Source: Acidiphilium sp.
GTDB lineage: Bacteria; Pseudomonadota; Alphaproteobacteria; Acetobacterales; Acetobacteraceae
Direction: 5' to 3'
NCBI GenBank assembly: GCA_028688905.1
Contig: JAQTXH010000002.1
Span: 386,284 to 450,283, forward strand
Length of the DNA: 64,000 nt
The notes under the pieces are model-generated. The model had not been told where the DNA came from. It did no database searches and saw nothing but the letters and a program-made list of their open reading frames with translations. The position numbers and the translations under genes are program-made. Within the stretch, counting starts at the first letter, position 1. Each line of letters opens with the position of its first letter. Positions 46,698 through 58,930 of the stretch are shown here, piece after piece.

Positions 46698-47870
46698 TTA
46701 ACGCTCGACACACATAGCAACGCCCATTCCGCCGCCGATACACAGAGTGGCGAGACCTTTATGGGCGCTGCGCTTCTGCATTTCGAACAGCAACGTGGTC
46801 AAAATCCGCGCGCCGGATGCGCCGATCGGGTGGCCGATCGCGATGGCCCCCCCGTTCACGTTGACCTTCGCGGGATCAAAATGCAGGCTCTTGCTCACCG
46901 CGCAGGCCTGGGCGGCAAAGGCTTCGTTGGCCTCGATCAGATCGAGATCGTCGGTAGTCCATCCGGCGCGCTTCAGCGCCTTTTCCGACGACGGGATCGG
47001 GCCGGTTCCCATGAGCGCGGGATCGACGCCGGCGGTGGCGAAACTCGCGATCCTGGCGAGTGGCGTCAACCCGCGTTTTGCGGCTTCCTTGGCGGACATC
47101 ACGACGAGCGCCGCGGCTCCATCGTTCAGGCCGGAGGCATTGCCGGCAGTGACCGTGCCGTCTTTCGAGAAGGCGGGTTTCAGCTTGGCCAACCCCTCGG
47201 CTGAAGTGTCATGGCGGACATATTCGTCGTCTGTCACGACGGTGTCGCCCTTACGTCCGGCAATCGTCACCGGCACGATCTCATCCTTGAATCGGCCCGC
47301 CCGCTGCGCCGCCGATGCTTTCTGCTGTGAGGCGAGGGCGAGGGCGTCCTGGTCGTCGCGGGTGATCTGATAGGCGCGCGCCACGTTTTCGGCGGTGGTA
47401 CCCATGTGGTAGCCGTTGAAGGCGTCCCACAATCCGTCCTTGATCATGGTATCGATGAATTTAATATCGCCCATTTTGGTGCCGGCGCGCAGGTGGGCGC
47501 AGTGCCGGCTCATCGACATGCTCTCCTGGCCACCGGCGATCACGATGTCGGACTGGCCGGAGCTGATCTGTTGGGCGGCGAGGGCGACCGCGCGTAGCCC
47601 GGAGCCGCAGACCTGATTGATGCCGAAGGCGGTTTTGCTATCGGGAATACCCGCGTTGTGCGCAGCTTGTCGTGCCGGGTTCTGGCCTTCACCGGCACTG
47701 AGCACCTGGCCGAGAATGACTTCGTCAATGTCTTCGGGGCTGAGACCCGCTCGCTCTATCGCGGCTCTAAGGACAATTTCCCCCAACACATGGGCCGGGG
47801 TATTGGCAAAAGCGCCATTGAAGCTGCCGACGGGCGTGCGGGCCGCCGCAACAATCACGATGTCATTCAT
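46698..47870 (-). CDS. phaA: Acetyl-CoA C-acetyltransferase (biosynthetic thiolase)
   Basis: Condenses two acetyl-CoA to acetoacetyl-CoA or cleaves it. Catalytic Cys88 sits in [11 protein letters not shown], His near 347 in [11 protein letters not shown], and Cys377 in LCIGGGMG. Length is 390 aa. It heads a tight minus-strand unit with scoA, scoB and gabT, and the PHA synthase gene lies 59 bp upstream. This context fits either PHB synthesis or acetoacetate use; no phaB reductase is present in the window. Confidence 0.95.
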   Translation of the reverse strand: MNDIVIVAAARTPVGSFNGAFANTPAHVLGEIVLRAAIERAGLSPEDIDEVILGQVLSAGEGQNPARQAAHNAGIPDSKTAFGINQVCGSGLRAVALAAQQISSGQSDIVIAGGQESMSMSRHCAHLRAGTKMGDIKFIDTMIKDGLWDAFNGYHMGTTAENVARAYQITRDDQDALALASQQKASAAQRAGRFKDEIVPVTIAGRKGDTVVTDDEYVRHDTSAEGLAKLKPAFSKDGTVTAGNASGLNDGAAALVVMSAKEAAKRGLTPLARIASFATAGVDPALMGTGPIPSSEKALKRAGWTTDDLDLIEANEAFAAQACAVSKSLHFDPAKVNVNGGAIAIGHPIGASGARILTTLLFEMQKRSAHKGLATLCIGGGMGVAMCVER

Positions 47871-47929
47871 AGGTTTTGCTCCTTATTGACGGGCAGTGAC
47901 GTGCTCATAAACCTGTTGCGGTGCGGCGG

Positions 47930-48913
47930 CTACAGGCTTCGCGTCCAATTCAGGAACGGCTGCCACAACGCATCCTCTGCACTCCTTCCCGCGATCATCC
48001 CGATATGGCCGGTATCCGGCGTGATGATCGTGGCGTGCGGAATGGCGGCGGCAAGGACCGCGGCGGATGCCGGAGGAACCAGCCGGTCGCGCGCCGGAAT
48101 ACTGGCAAGCACCGGGATCGTGACGCGGGTAGGATCGACCGGCAGCCCGGCGATCCGCCACGTTCCCCGCGCCGGCGCGTTCGCGCCATACCATTGCCCG
48201 AGCGTTTCACGTGCGACCGGAGCGGCGAGGGGGACGCCGTCGTTCAACCAGTCTTCGAGGGCGACAAAGCGGCGCGCGCGCGCCGAATGGGGGTCCAGAG
48301 CGGCGAAGCCTCGGTATTTCTCGGCGACTCCGAAAGGATCGAGGATCGCGAACAACATTTGCAGCGCGTCGATCGGCAAGGTCCCGGTTGCCTGCATCAT
48401 CGGCTCAAGCAGGGGCAGACTGGCGCTCAGGCTGCGCGCGCCCTCGGGGTTTCCGGCGTGGAAATCCCATGGTGTGGCGAGGAGGGCGAGCGCGCGGACC
48501 TGCCGGGAAACCCGCAGGGCAGCGGCCAGGGCGAGCAGGCCACCCATGCAATACCCCACCAGGATGACCGGCCCGTCGATGGCCCCGAGCGCCCGTTCGA
48601 GCCGGCCGGCAATATAATCGGTGAGGGTGAAGCTGCGCTCAACCTCGCCCGGCCAACCCCAATCGAGCAGGAGAGGGTGGGTTTCACGTGCGGCGAGGTA
48701 TCGTAGAAATGAGGCGTCCTCCGCAAGATCCAGGATGTAGGCGCGGTTGACGAGGCTGGGAACGAACAAGATCGTTGGTCCCGTGCCGCCATAGTCGAGT
48801 AGCCGCGTTTCGCACTCGGACCAGATGGCCGGTGGACTGTCGAGGTTGCGCCAGTAGGGATGGCGGCGATAGGCGGCGATCCCGGCGACCAATGCGCTGT
48901 CCTGGGCGATCAC
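47930..48913 (-). CDS. phaC: Short (class III-like) polyhydroxyalkanoate synthase
   Basis: Polymerises 3-hydroxyacyl-CoA into PHA granules. An alpha/beta hydrolase fold with Cys in place of Ser in the lipase box (GYCMGGLL), Asp in PARDRLVPP and His in TGHIGMI gives the PHA synthase triad. LLDYGGTGPTILFVPSLVNRAYILDL is typical. The size matches class III rather than class I enzymes. The start is unclear: GTG at 48913 follows the partner's stop, while similarity seems to extend further upstream (NPEFTASVIN) and the next ATG (49027) would overlap the partner by 89 bp. Confidence 0.82.
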   Translation of the reverse strand: MIAQDSALVAGIAAYRRHPYWRNLDSPPAIWSECETRLLDYGGTGPTILFVPSLVNRAYILDLAEDASFLRYLAARETHPLLLDWGWPGEVERSFTLTDYIAGRLERALGAIDGPVILVGYCMGGLLALAAALRVSRQVRALALLATPWDFHAGNPEGARSLSASLPLLEPMMQATGTLPIDALQMLFAILDPFGVAEKYRGFAALDPHSARARRFVALEDWLNDGVPLAAPVARETLGQWYGANAPARGTWRIAGLPVDPTRVTIPVLASIPARDRLVPPASAAVLAAAIPHATIITPDTGHIGMIAGRSAEDALWQPFLNWTRSL

Positions 48914-48938
48914 TTCGTTGATGACCGATGCGGTGAAC

Positions 48939-49322
48939 TCAGGATTGGATAGGTCGGTCGCCGAGCTCCAGTGCGGCCAGACGTGCCTCCAACTCGGCGA
49001 TGCGGCGATTGAGGCGCTCGATCGCATTGCGGCCAGCATCAGATGCAGCAGGATCGGGCGGGGGCCGCGGCGAGCCATCGGGCCGGGTGCGTCGGAGGGT
49101 ATCATGCCGGCGTGCCGCGTCCGTCGCGGCGAAGGCGGCGGTGGCGGCACCGGCCCATATCGCGAGTAATCCCGTCCAGGCCTCGCGACATTCGCGATCC
49201 TGCGCCATGGCCGTGAGTTCGCTCTGCCATAGCGTGATCCAGTCGCGCGCCAGGCTTGCCAGGTCCGGCTCCGAGTCCGGTGGGGCGGTTTCGTTGTTGT
49301 CTCGCCACCTGGCGTCTGTCAT
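48939..49322 (-). CDS. Small PhaE/PhaR-like putative PHA synthase partner
   Basis: A 127-residue soluble protein directly upstream of the short PHA synthase. It has an aromatic helical start (SLARDWITLWQSEL), a central alanine-rich stretch, a proline-rich hinge and a C-terminal heptad coil (IERLNRRIAELEARLAAL). Class III and IV synthases need a second subunit (PhaE or PhaR) ending in such a coil. It is much shorter than characterised PhaE, so assignment rests on context and shape. AGGA precedes its ATG. Confidence 0.6.
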   Translation of the reverse strand: MTDARWRDNNETAPPDSEPDLASLARDWITLWQSELTAMAQDRECREAWTGLLAIWAGAATAAFAATDAARRHDTLRRTRPDGSPRPPPDPAASDAGRNAIERLNRRIAELEARLAALELGDRPIQS

Positions 49323-49415
49323 GAGGCATCCTGGAGACCATGCTGCATCGGCGGTTCCTACCGCGAAATACGTAACGCCTGCCAGTGGGTGCGGCGACGG
49401 AGATTAAAGAGACAG

Positions 49416-50198
49416 ATGACAACCGCCTTTGTTGTTGCGGGCTTTGTGGTGGGGCTTCTCATTGGTTTAACCGGTGTAGGCGGTGGCTCGGTCATGACGC
49501 CGCTGCTCGTCCTGGGTTTTGGGGTTCACGCGTCGGCGGCAATCGGGACCGATTTGTTGTTTGCCTCCGTCACCAAAACAGTCGGCACGATCATTCACGG
49601 TGCCAATCGTACGGTTGATTGGCGGATCGTCGGTCTGATGTCGTGCGGCAGCCTGCCCGGCGCGCTCCTTGCCTTGATGTTGCTGAACCACATCGGCATT
49701 CGTGGCGCGGCGGCCAATCAAATCGGCACGACACTACTCGGTGCGATGCTGGTGATCGCGGCGATATCGGTCGCGGTAAAGCCCTGGCTTGCATCGCGCA
49801 GCCAGGCCTTGGCCGGAAACACCGCACGATTGGCGTCGCCGTGGTTGACGGTGGCGTTGGGCATCGTCCTCGGAATCACGGTCACGCTGTCATCGGTCGG
49901 GGCAGGTGCGCTGGGTACCGTCGCATTGCTTTATCTCTACCCAGGTTTACCGATCAAACGCGTGGTTGGGTCTGATATTGCACATGCGGTGGCGCTAACG
50001 CTCGTCGCGGGGCTTGGGCGGCTTTGGCTGCACAGCGTCAACCTCGACATGCTGGGTGCCCTGCTCGTGGGATCGATTCCTGGCATCATCGTGGGAAGTC
50101 TGGCTTTACGCTGGGCTCCGGAACGGGCGCTGCGGGTCGCCCTTGCGATTATGCTTGGCTTCGTGGGGCTGCGGATGTTGTGGAAATCGGCGGCTTGA
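49416..50198 (+). CDS. Sulfite exporter TauE/SafE-family membrane protein
   Basis: A 260-residue inner-membrane protein with about eight hydrophobic segments and the duplicated family signature: GLLIGLTGVGGGSVMTPLLVLGFG and VTLSSVGAGALGTVALLYLYP. The family moves sulfite, sulfoacetate or other organic anions, but the substrate cannot be read from sequence. ATG at 49416 follows AAGAGA. It is divergent from the PHA synthase pair and 133 bp ahead of phaR; no sulfur gene is nearby. Confidence 0.88.
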   Translation: MTTAFVVAGFVVGLLIGLTGVGGGSVMTPLLVLGFGVHASAAIGTDLLFASVTKTVGTIIHGANRTVDWRIVGLMSCGSLPGALLALMLLNHIGIRGAAANQIGTTLLGAMLVIAAISVAVKPWLASRSQALAGNTARLASPWLTVALGIVLGITVTLSSVGAGALGTVALLYLYPGLPIKRVVGSDIAHAVALTLVAGLGRLWLHSVNLDMLGALLVGSIPGIIVGSLALRWAPERALRVALAIMLGFVGLRMLWKSAA

Positions 50199-50331
50199 TC
50201 GCATTGTGAAACCTGGGCGTGGGACGTGCGCTGGCATTTCCGGTGGTACTCTGCCATCTTATTGCGGCGCACCACCGTTTGACCACATGCAAGTGGATTT
50301 TGCCGCTGGTGCAAGGGAAAGGGCGATGTAG

Positions 50332-50928
50332 ATGGCTCAAACACCGGAGAAGACGACGGACGAACAGGTCGTCATTAAAAAATACGCTAACCGCCGATTG
50401 TACAATACGGAATCGTCCTCGTACATCACACTTGAAACTTTGTCCGCACTGGTACGCGCCGGACGTGACTTCATCGTGTACGACGCGAAGACCGGCGAGG
50501 ATATTACCCGTTCGGTTCTCACCCAGATCATCGTCGAAGAAGAAAGCAAGGTTGGCCAGTCGATGTTGCCGACCAACTTTCTGCGCCAATTGATCGGGCT
50601 CTATGGCGACAACATGCAGGGAATGGTGCCGCGCTATCTCGAGTCGGCAATGGCTCAGTTCAGCCGTCAGCAGGCGCAGATGCGGGCAGCCATGCAGAAG
50701 ACGATGGGCAACTTTCTCCCGCCCGGCATGGAAGAGATCGGTCGGCAGAACATTGCCATGATGGAACGCGCGATGAGCCTGTTTGCGCCGTTCACACCGC
50801 GTTCCGACGCTGCGCCGGAAAAATCCGCGGCGGACGTCCACGAGGAAATCGACGCGTTGCGCAGCGAGGTCGACCGGCTGCAGGCTGAGCTGGCAGCGGT
50901 GAAAACCAAGGCCGCCAAGCGCGCATGA
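50332..50928 (+). CDS. phaR: Polyhydroxyalkanoate synthesis regulator PhaR
   Basis: A PHA-responsive repressor that binds DNA and PHB granules. The N-terminal domain VVIKKYANRRLYNTESSSYITLETLS and the accumulation-regulator domain (IIVEEESKVGQSMLPTNFLRQLI) are diagnostic. The C-terminal 50 residues form a coil (EIDALRSEVDRLQAELAAV). Length is 198 aa. AAGGGAAAGGG precedes the ATG. Its stop overlaps the start of the GH15 gene as ATGA, an unexpected coupling. PHA synthase lies 1 kb away on the other strand. Confidence 0.95.
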   Translation: MAQTPEKTTDEQVVIKKYANRRLYNTESSSYITLETLSALVRAGRDFIVYDAKTGEDITRSVLTQIIVEEESKVGQSMLPTNFLRQLIGLYGDNMQGMVPRYLESAMAQFSRQQAQMRAAMQKTMGNFLPPGMEEIGRQNIAMMERAMSLFAPFTPRSDAAPEKSAADVHEEIDALRSEVDRLQAELAAVKTKAAKRA

Positions 50929-53315
50929 GGGTTGCGCCAGGAGCGCCGGGCCTGCCGCCGCGCTGGACATCGAGCGCGAAGGATGGCGTTGGGACGGCTT
51001 TATCGCCACGCAGCGCGGTGTGGTTCACCCACAGTCATGGCATTCTGGACGAAATCTACTATCCGCGCGTCGATCAAGCCTGCACCCGTGATTGCGGGCT
51101 GATCGTGACGGATGGCATTCCCGGAGGTCTGTTCGTCGAAGAAAAGCGTGGCACCATCAGTGAGCCCCGCCGTTTGGCTGATGGCGTGCCTCTGTTCACG
51201 ATCCGTAATTCCTGCATGCAGGCGCGCTTCGTCATCGAAAAGCGTATTGTCTCCGACCCGATTCATGACTGCGTATTGCAGCACATCAAGTTGATCCCGG
51301 CCGCCGGCGTCGGCAATCTGCGGCTTTTTGTGCTGCTGGCACCCCATCTGGTCAATGGCGGTGCCCACAATACGGGGTGGGCTGGCTCCTACAAAGGCGC
51401 GCGGATGCTCTTTGCATCCGGTGACGGAACCTCGCTCGCCCTGGCTTGTTCATCGGGATTTTCGGCCAGCAGCATAGGATATGTCGGGGCGTCCGATGGC
51501 TGGCAGATGTTGCGGCGCGATGGATCTCTGACCGAACTTTATGATCGGGCCGACGATGGCAATATTGCGCTGGTTGCCGAAATTGACGCGATGAATCCCG
51601 TGCTGCTGGCGATCGGGTTTGGCCGCAAGCCGGAAGAAGCGGCGTTTCAAGCTGCCGCCAGCCTCGCGCGGGGCTATAAACGGTCGGAAACCGACTATGC
51701 GGCGAATTGGCGCGAATGGCAGGCGGGCCTGGAACCGCTCGATCCCGCCCACGCGACGGGACGGCATAATTTCTATCGGGTGAGCACGGCGGTCCTGCGA
51801 TGCCATGAAAGTTCATTGTTTCCCGGAGGGGCGATTGCCAGTCTCTCGATTCCCTGGGGAGCGAGCAAGGGTGATGACGATCTTGGCGGCTATCACCTGG
51901 TCTGGCCGCGCGACCTGGCGGAAACCGCTGGCGCGCTGCTTGCCTGCGGCGCGGTGAGCGATGCGCGGCGGGTTCTTGATTATCTTCGCATTATTCAGGA
52001 ACCCGACGGTCACTGGCCACAGAACGCCTGGCTCGATGGCTCCGCCTACTGGGGCGGTTTGCAGATGGACGAGACGGCTTTTCCCATCCTGCTTCTCGAT
52101 CTGGCCTTCCGCAACGGCGCTGTTCCTGAGATCGAACTGGCCGAGTACTGGCCCATGGTGCGACAGGCCTGCGCGTTCATCATCTGCAATGGCCCCGCAA
52201 CGGGACAGGATCGATGGGAAGAGAATGCGGGTTACACCCCCGCCACCCTCGCTGTCGAAATTGCCGGTTTGCTTGCCGGAGCCGATCTGGCCGAACGGTT
52301 CGGCGAGCACGCGATAGCGGCGTTCATCCGCGACACCGCGGACGCCTGGAACGCCGATATCGAAAGCTGGATCTATGTGACGGGAACCGACCTTGCGCGT
52401 CGCTGCGGCGTGGCGGGCTATTATCTTCGCATCGTGGCGGATGGCGATCACGACCTTGCGGGTGTCGCCCCCCACGGGCGGATTGCGGTGCGGAACCGTC
52501 CGGCCGGCGAGGCGGACATTGCGGCAGACGAACTGGTCGGCGTTGATGTCCTCGCCCTGGTGCGCTTAGGCCTGCGGGCTGCCGATGACCGGCGGATCCG
52601 TGATACGATTACGGTCGTCGACCACCTGACCAAAGTGGAATTGCCACAGGGATCGGTCTGGCACCGATATAATAACGATGGCTATGGCGAGCACAACGAT
52701 GGCCGGCCGTTCGATGGAACCGGTCATGGCCGGGCTTGGCCTCTATTGACCGGCGAGCGCGCCCATTACGCGATCGCCGCCGACGATTTCGCCGGTGCCG
52801 AAACGCTACGCGCGACGTTTGAGGGATGTACCAGCGAGGGCGGCTTGCTGCCTGAGCAAGTTTGGGACGCCGACGATATTCCAACCGCGGAGTTGTTCCG
52901 CGGCCGGCCGAGCGGCTCGGCGATGCCGCTGGTCTGGGCGCACGCCGAATATATCAAATTATTGCGGTCACTGCGCGACGGTGCGGTGTTCGACATGCCC
53001 CCCCAAACGGTACGGCGCTATCAGGTCGAAAAGGTTCAACCCCGTTGCCGCGATTGGCGCGAGGCCTGGCGGCGCAGCAGAATGCCGGCGGGGCAGGCGC
53101 TGCGTGTCGAGATCGATGCTCCCGGTACGATCCACTGGACCGACGATGATTGGGCGACCACTCGGGAGGCACCGGCGATTGACGTGGGCCTCGGCATCCA
53201 CGCCGCGGAACTGCCTTCGGGCGGCCTGAATGCGGGACGATCGCTGGCATTCACGTGGCACCGATCTGACGGCACGTGGCGCGGCGAAAATTTCGCGGTG
53301 GCCATCGTCGCTTGA
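50925..53315 (+). CDS. GH15 glucoamylase / glucodextranase-like enzyme
   Basis: A 796-residue glycoside hydrolase family 15 protein releasing glucose from alpha-glucans. It begins with the beta-sandwich domain of bacterial glucoamylases (VWFTHSHGILDEIYYPRVDQA), then the (alpha/alpha)6 barrel: YHLVWPRDLAETAGALL, LDGSAYWGGLQMDE, the acid region DRWEENAGYTPATLAVE and the base region GRAWPLLTGERAHY. No signal peptide is seen, so it is probably cytoplasmic and may act on glycogen or oligoglucans. It overlaps phaR by four bases, suggesting joint expression of PHB and glucan turnover. Confidence 0.92.
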   Translation: MRVAPGAPGLPPRWTSSAKDGVGTALSPRSAVWFTHSHGILDEIYYPRVDQACTRDCGLIVTDGIPGGLFVEEKRGTISEPRRLADGVPLFTIRNSCMQARFVIEKRIVSDPIHDCVLQHIKLIPAAGVGNLRLFVLLAPHLVNGGAHNTGWAGSYKGARMLFASGDGTSLALACSSGFSASSIGYVGASDGWQMLRRDGSLTELYDRADDGNIALVAEIDAMNPVLLAIGFGRKPEEAAFQAAASLARGYKRSETDYAANWREWQAGLEPLDPAHATGRHNFYRVSTAVLRCHESSLFPGGAIASLSIPWGASKGDDDLGGYHLVWPRDLAETAGALLACGAVSDARRVLDYLRIIQEPDGHWPQNAWLDGSAYWGGLQMDETAFPILLLDLAFRNGAVPEIELAEYWPMVRQACAFIICNGPATGQDRWEENAGYTPATLAVEIAGLLAGADLAERFGEHAIAAFIRDTADAWNADIESWIYVTGTDLARRCGVAGYYLRIVADGDHDLAGVAPHGRIAVRNRPAGEADIAADELVGVDVLALVRLGLRAADDRRIRDTITVVDHLTKVELPQGSVWHRYNNDGYGEHNDGRPFDGTGHGRAWPLLTGERAHYAIAADDFAGAETLRATFEGCTSEGGLLPEQVWDADDIPTAELFRGRPSGSAMPLVWAHAEYIKLLRSLRDGAVFDMPPQTVRRYQVEKVQPRCRDWREAWRRSRMPAGQALRVEIDAPGTIHWTDDDWATTREAPAIDVGLGIHAAELPSGGLNAGRSLAFTWHRSDGTWRGENFAVAIVA

Positions 53316-53325
53316 GGGGTTCACG

Positions 53326-54258
53326 TTGAGATCCCAAGCCGTCCTCGTCAGCGGCGCGTCCGGCTTTGTCGGCCGCGCAGTGACGCGCCAACTGGCGGAT
53401 GCGGGACATGAGGTCATCGTCGCTCTGCGGCGCGCCCGCGACATTCCCGGGGCCGCGCGGCAGGTGGACGCGGGCGATTTGGCGGCACCGGGACCAGCGT
53501 TGGCAAATGCCATGCGCGGCGTCGGCAGTGTGGTCCATGCCGCGGGGCTGGCGCACCGCTATGGGGTTGATCCAGCGGCGATGGCGCGGGCGAATGTTAC
53601 GGCCGCGCGACGGGTCGCCGAAATTGCCGCATCGCGCGGGGTTCCGCGCTTTGTTCTGGTCTCGTCGGCAGCCGTGTTCGGCAAGACCCGTCACGGGATG
53701 TTTTCCGAAACAAGCGCGCCACACCCCGACGATGACTACGCGCGGAGCAAGCTGGACGGAGAGGCCGCTGTACGAGCGGCCTTGGCAGGGACGAGCACGA
53801 GGTTGGTGATCGTGCGGCCCTGTGCGGTGGTGGGACCGGGGTGCGCCGGCAATATTCCACGTTTGGTCCGACTGATCAGATCCGGGTGGCCGTTGCCCTT
53901 CGGAGCCATTCACAATGAGCGCAGCTTCATTGCGGTCGATGATCTGGCGGGGCTGATCGTAGCGGCGATCGATATCGCCTCGCCTCCGGAAATGGTGATC
54001 GCGGCACATGCGAGACCGATTTCAACCCCCGATCTGGTCCAGGCGCTGGCGCGCGGATTGGGCGAGCGGCGGCTTTTGATCCCAGTGCCGCCGATCATGC
54101 TCGTGGGTGTGGCGCGTGTTGCGGGAAAAGCGGAACTATGGCGGAGTTTCGCCGGCTCCTTTCGGGCGGATGTGACTCTGGCGGCGGAGCGGTTAGGCTT
54201 TTCGGCGTCGACAGCCGTTGACCTGGCGCTTGAAACGACTGCCGCGACTCTGCGGTAG
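53326..54258 (+). CDS. NAD-dependent epimerase/dehydratase (extended SDR)
   Basis: A 310-residue nucleotide-sugar-type extended SDR. The NAD site is [12 protein letters not shown]; catalytic Ser lies in VSSAAVFG and Tyr/Lys in [33 protein letters not shown] resembles UDP-glucose 4-epimerase-like proteins next to undecaprenyl-sugar transferases. The start is TTG at 53326, six bases after GAGGGG at 53314-53319; no ATG is in a better place. It follows the GH15 gene by ten bases, so is likely in the same transcript. Substrate is unknown. Confidence 0.85.
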   Translation: MRSQAVLVSGASGFVGRAVTRQLADAGHEVIVALRRARDIPGAARQVDAGDLAAPGPALANAMRGVGSVVHAAGLAHRYGVDPAAMARANVTAARRVAEIAASRGVPRFVLVSSAAVFGKTRHGMFSETSAPHPDDDYARSKLDGEAAVRAALAGTSTRLVIVRPCAVVGPGCAGNIPRLVRLIRSGWPLPFGAIHNERSFIAVDDLAGLIVAAIDIASPPEMVIAAHARPISTPDLVQALARGLGERRLLIPVPPIMLVGVARVAGKAELWRSFAGSFRADVTLAAERLGFSASTAVDLALETTAATLR

Positions 54259-54281
54259 TATAATACCACAATTGGATATGC

Positions 54282-54310
54282 TTGACGTATGCTGGGGTTT
54301 CCAGCATAAG
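54282..54310 (+). promoter_or_regulatory. Candidate promoter and leader hairpin for rplM-rpsI
   Basis: TTGACG (54282-54287) and CATAAG (54305-54310) are 17 bases apart. A perfect seven-base-pair inverted repeat ATGCTGG/CCAGCAT (54289-54307) lies within the spacer, so it may act as an operator rather than an RNA hairpin. A perfect TATAAT at 54259-54264 lacks a well-spaced -35. Confidence 0.35.
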
Positions 54311-54349
54311 CCCGCTCAGCAAAAGCCGATTGTCGCAAGGATGTTCGTC

Positions 54350-54814
54350 ATGAAAACTACCGTTTCGCTGAAGCCGGCGGACGTACAGAGAAATTGGGTG
54401 CTGATCGACGCGGAGGGGCTGATCCTCGGTCGCCTGGCAGCCCTGATCGCAACGCGTCTGCGCGGCAAGCACAAGCCGCAATTCACCCCGCACGTCGATT
54501 GCGGCGACCACATCGTTGTGGTCAACGCCGAAAAGGTGAAGGTGACCGGCAACAAGCTCGATCAAAGCGTATTTTACTACCACACCGGTTACGCCGGCGG
54601 CATCAAGGGGCGCACACTGCGCCAGCGGCTCGAGAGCAAACACCCCGAGCGGGTTCTGGAAAAGGCGGTTGAGCGCATGATCACGCGCGGCCCCTTGCAA
54701 CGCCAGCAGATGAAAAATCTGCATATCTATGCCGGTGCCGCGCACCCGCATGACGGGCAACAACCCAAAGCGCTCGATATCGCTGCCATGAACCGCAAGA
54801 ATGTGAGGGCCTGA
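54350..54814 (+). CDS. rplM: 50S ribosomal protein L13
   Basis: L13 helps assemble the 50S subunit. [45 protein letters not shown] and [17 protein letters not shown] are clear. Length is 154 aa. I prefer the ATG at 54350, nine bases after AAGG; the in-frame ATG at 54341 abuts that box. It precedes rpsI by two bases, the universal order. Confidence 0.97.
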   Translation: MKTTVSLKPADVQRNWVLIDAEGLILGRLAALIATRLRGKHKPQFTPHVDCGDHIVVVNAEKVKVTGNKLDQSVFYYHTGYAGGIKGRTLRQRLESKHPERVLEKAVERMITRGPLQRQQMKNLHIYAGAAHPHDGQQPKALDIAAMNRKNVRA

Positions 54815-54816
54815 GC

Positions 54817-55308
54817 ATGTCTGGAACTGGAACGCTCGCCGATCTGCAATCTGTCGTAACCCCCGGTACCGGCATGGCCGATACCGAAGCCGCCCCGAAG
54901 CGTGAGGCGAAACGCGATGCGCTCGGACGCTCATATGCGACCGGCCGCCGCAAGGATGCCATCGCACGCGTCTGGATCAAGCCAGGCAAAGGCGAAATCG
55001 TCATTAATGGACGCAAAGCCGCGCAGTATTTTGCCAGGCCCGTGCTCCGGATGTTGATCACGCAGCCTTTTCTTGTTGCCGATCGCTACAATCAGTTCGA
55101 TGTGATGGCAACCGTGACGGGAGGCGGCCTTTCCGGACAGGCTGGTGCCGTGCGACACGGAATATCGCGCGCTCTCACCTATTACGAGCCTGATCTTCGC
55201 GGCATATTGAAAGTCGCCGGTTTCTTGACCCGTGACTCCCGCACCGTCGAGCGCAAAAAATACGGCAAGGCGAAGGCCCGCCGCAGCTTCCAATTCAGCA
55301 AACGCTGA
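54817..55308 (+). CDS. rpsI: 30S ribosomal protein S9
   Basis: S9 contacts P-site tRNA through its C-terminal KR. The conserved part [39 protein letters not shown] and the end [17 protein letters not shown] are present. The 163 residues include about 35 N-terminal ones beyond the core, as is usual in Alphaproteobacteria. It follows rplM by two bases and is closed by a strong terminator. Confidence 0.97.
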   Translation: MSGTGTLADLQSVVTPGTGMADTEAAPKREAKRDALGRSYATGRRKDAIARVWIKPGKGEIVINGRKAAQYFARPVLRMLITQPFLVADRYNQFDVMATVTGGGLSGQAGAVRHGISRALTYYEPDLRGILKVAGFLTRDSRTVERKKYGKAKARRSFQFSKR

Positions 55309-55335
55309 GGGGTTTACTTTTCCGTAAATGCAATG

Positions 55336-55370
55336 CCGCTTCGGGGATGTCTCCGGAGCGGTTTTTGTTT
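55336..55370 (+). terminator. Rho-independent terminator of rplM-rpsI
   Basis: CCGCTTCGG pairs with CCGGAGCGG (nine base pairs, one G-U) around an eight-base loop, followed at once by TTTTTGTTT. It starts 27 bases after the rpsI stop. Confidence 0.88.
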
Positions 55371-55443
55371 GCTTGGTGGATCAGATCGTTTCATACTCGC
55401 CCCTAGATTGATTTATAAAAGGTCGGTCACACAAATTTTTTAT

Positions 55444-55502
55444 AACAACATAGGTTGTTGCATTATTTTAAGTTTGGCACTGGACAAAGCTGAAAATATG
55501 GT
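55444..55502 (+). promoter_or_regulatory. ohrR promoter with palindromic operator candidate
   Basis: AACAAC-ATAG-GTTGTT (55444-55459) is a perfect palindrome. Fifteen bases downstream, TTGGCA (55474-55479) and TATGGT (55497-55502) form a promoter with 17-bp spacing. MarR/OhrR proteins bind such palindromes and often repress themselves. The region from about 55380 to 55535 is clearly more AT-rich than its surroundings. Confidence 0.45.
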
Positions 55503-55535
55503 CAAAATATAAATAATAGCTATACACGGTTCATA

Positions 55536-55973
55536 ATGATCGAAAAATTTGACAAATTAAAACTAGACCAACAACTTTGTTTCGCGCTCTATGCTGCAAC
55601 TCATGCTATAACGCGGGTCTATCGACCGTATCTAACTGAGCTTAAGATCACGTATCCTCAATATATAGTGCTGCTGGTTCTAGTCGAGCATGGCGAGACT
55701 ACAGTGAACGGCATCGCAACAGCGCTAAAACTTGACGCAGCAACTGTCACGCCGTTGTTGAAACGGCTTGCTGAAGGCGACTGGATTACACGTGAACGTA
55801 ACCATGCCGACGGGCGGGTTGTCCGGGTGCAGCTGACTCCCAAGGGAAAATCGTTGGGCGATCGTCTTGGGGAGATTCAGAACAAGGTTCGGTGTCGGAC
55901 TGGACTCGATGATATGGCATTCCGAAATCTTCGTCTTATGCTGACGAAATTGACCGACACGTTGTCTCCCTAA
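55536..55973 (+). CDS. ohrR: Two-cysteine OhrR-type organic hydroperoxide sensor (MarR family)
   Basis: A winged-helix repressor that leaves DNA when organic peroxides oxidise its cysteine. LDQQLCFALYAATHAI places the reactive Cys at 15, and a second cysteine at 120 matches the resolving position of two-Cys OhrR such as that of Xanthomonas. LKLDAATVTPLLKRLAEGDWITRERNHADGR is the wing region. Length is 145 aa. Codon use and the upstream region are AT-richer than neighbours. No ohr peroxidase gene is next to it, so its target lies elsewhere or was lost. It converges on secA, 16 bp apart. Confidence 0.88.
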   Translation: MIEKFDKLKLDQQLCFALYAATHAITRVYRPYLTELKITYPQYIVLLVLVEHGETTVNGIATALKLDAATVTPLLKRLAEGDWITRERNHADGRVVRVQLTPKGKSLGDRLGEIQNKVRCRTGLDDMAFRNLRLMLTKLTDTLSP

Positions 55974-55989
55974 TTCTTTGTGAGTCGTT

Positions 55990-58725
<2,736 letters not shown>

Positions 58726-58930
58726 GATGAGGCGAAATTCCGGTTGGTCGGGCGGCGGCCATAGAACACGGCACCGAACGGCACCGGGAGTGCGGCCAAT
58801 ACCTTGACATAGGAGCGCTGACCGATCCGGTCAATCAACCGGTCCTGTCCCCAGCCATCAGAGTGGGGCGGCTTGCCCGCCGCCGCCGCTTCCGCCATGG
58901 TGCGGCGCAAATGCAACGGGGTCAAGCAGA

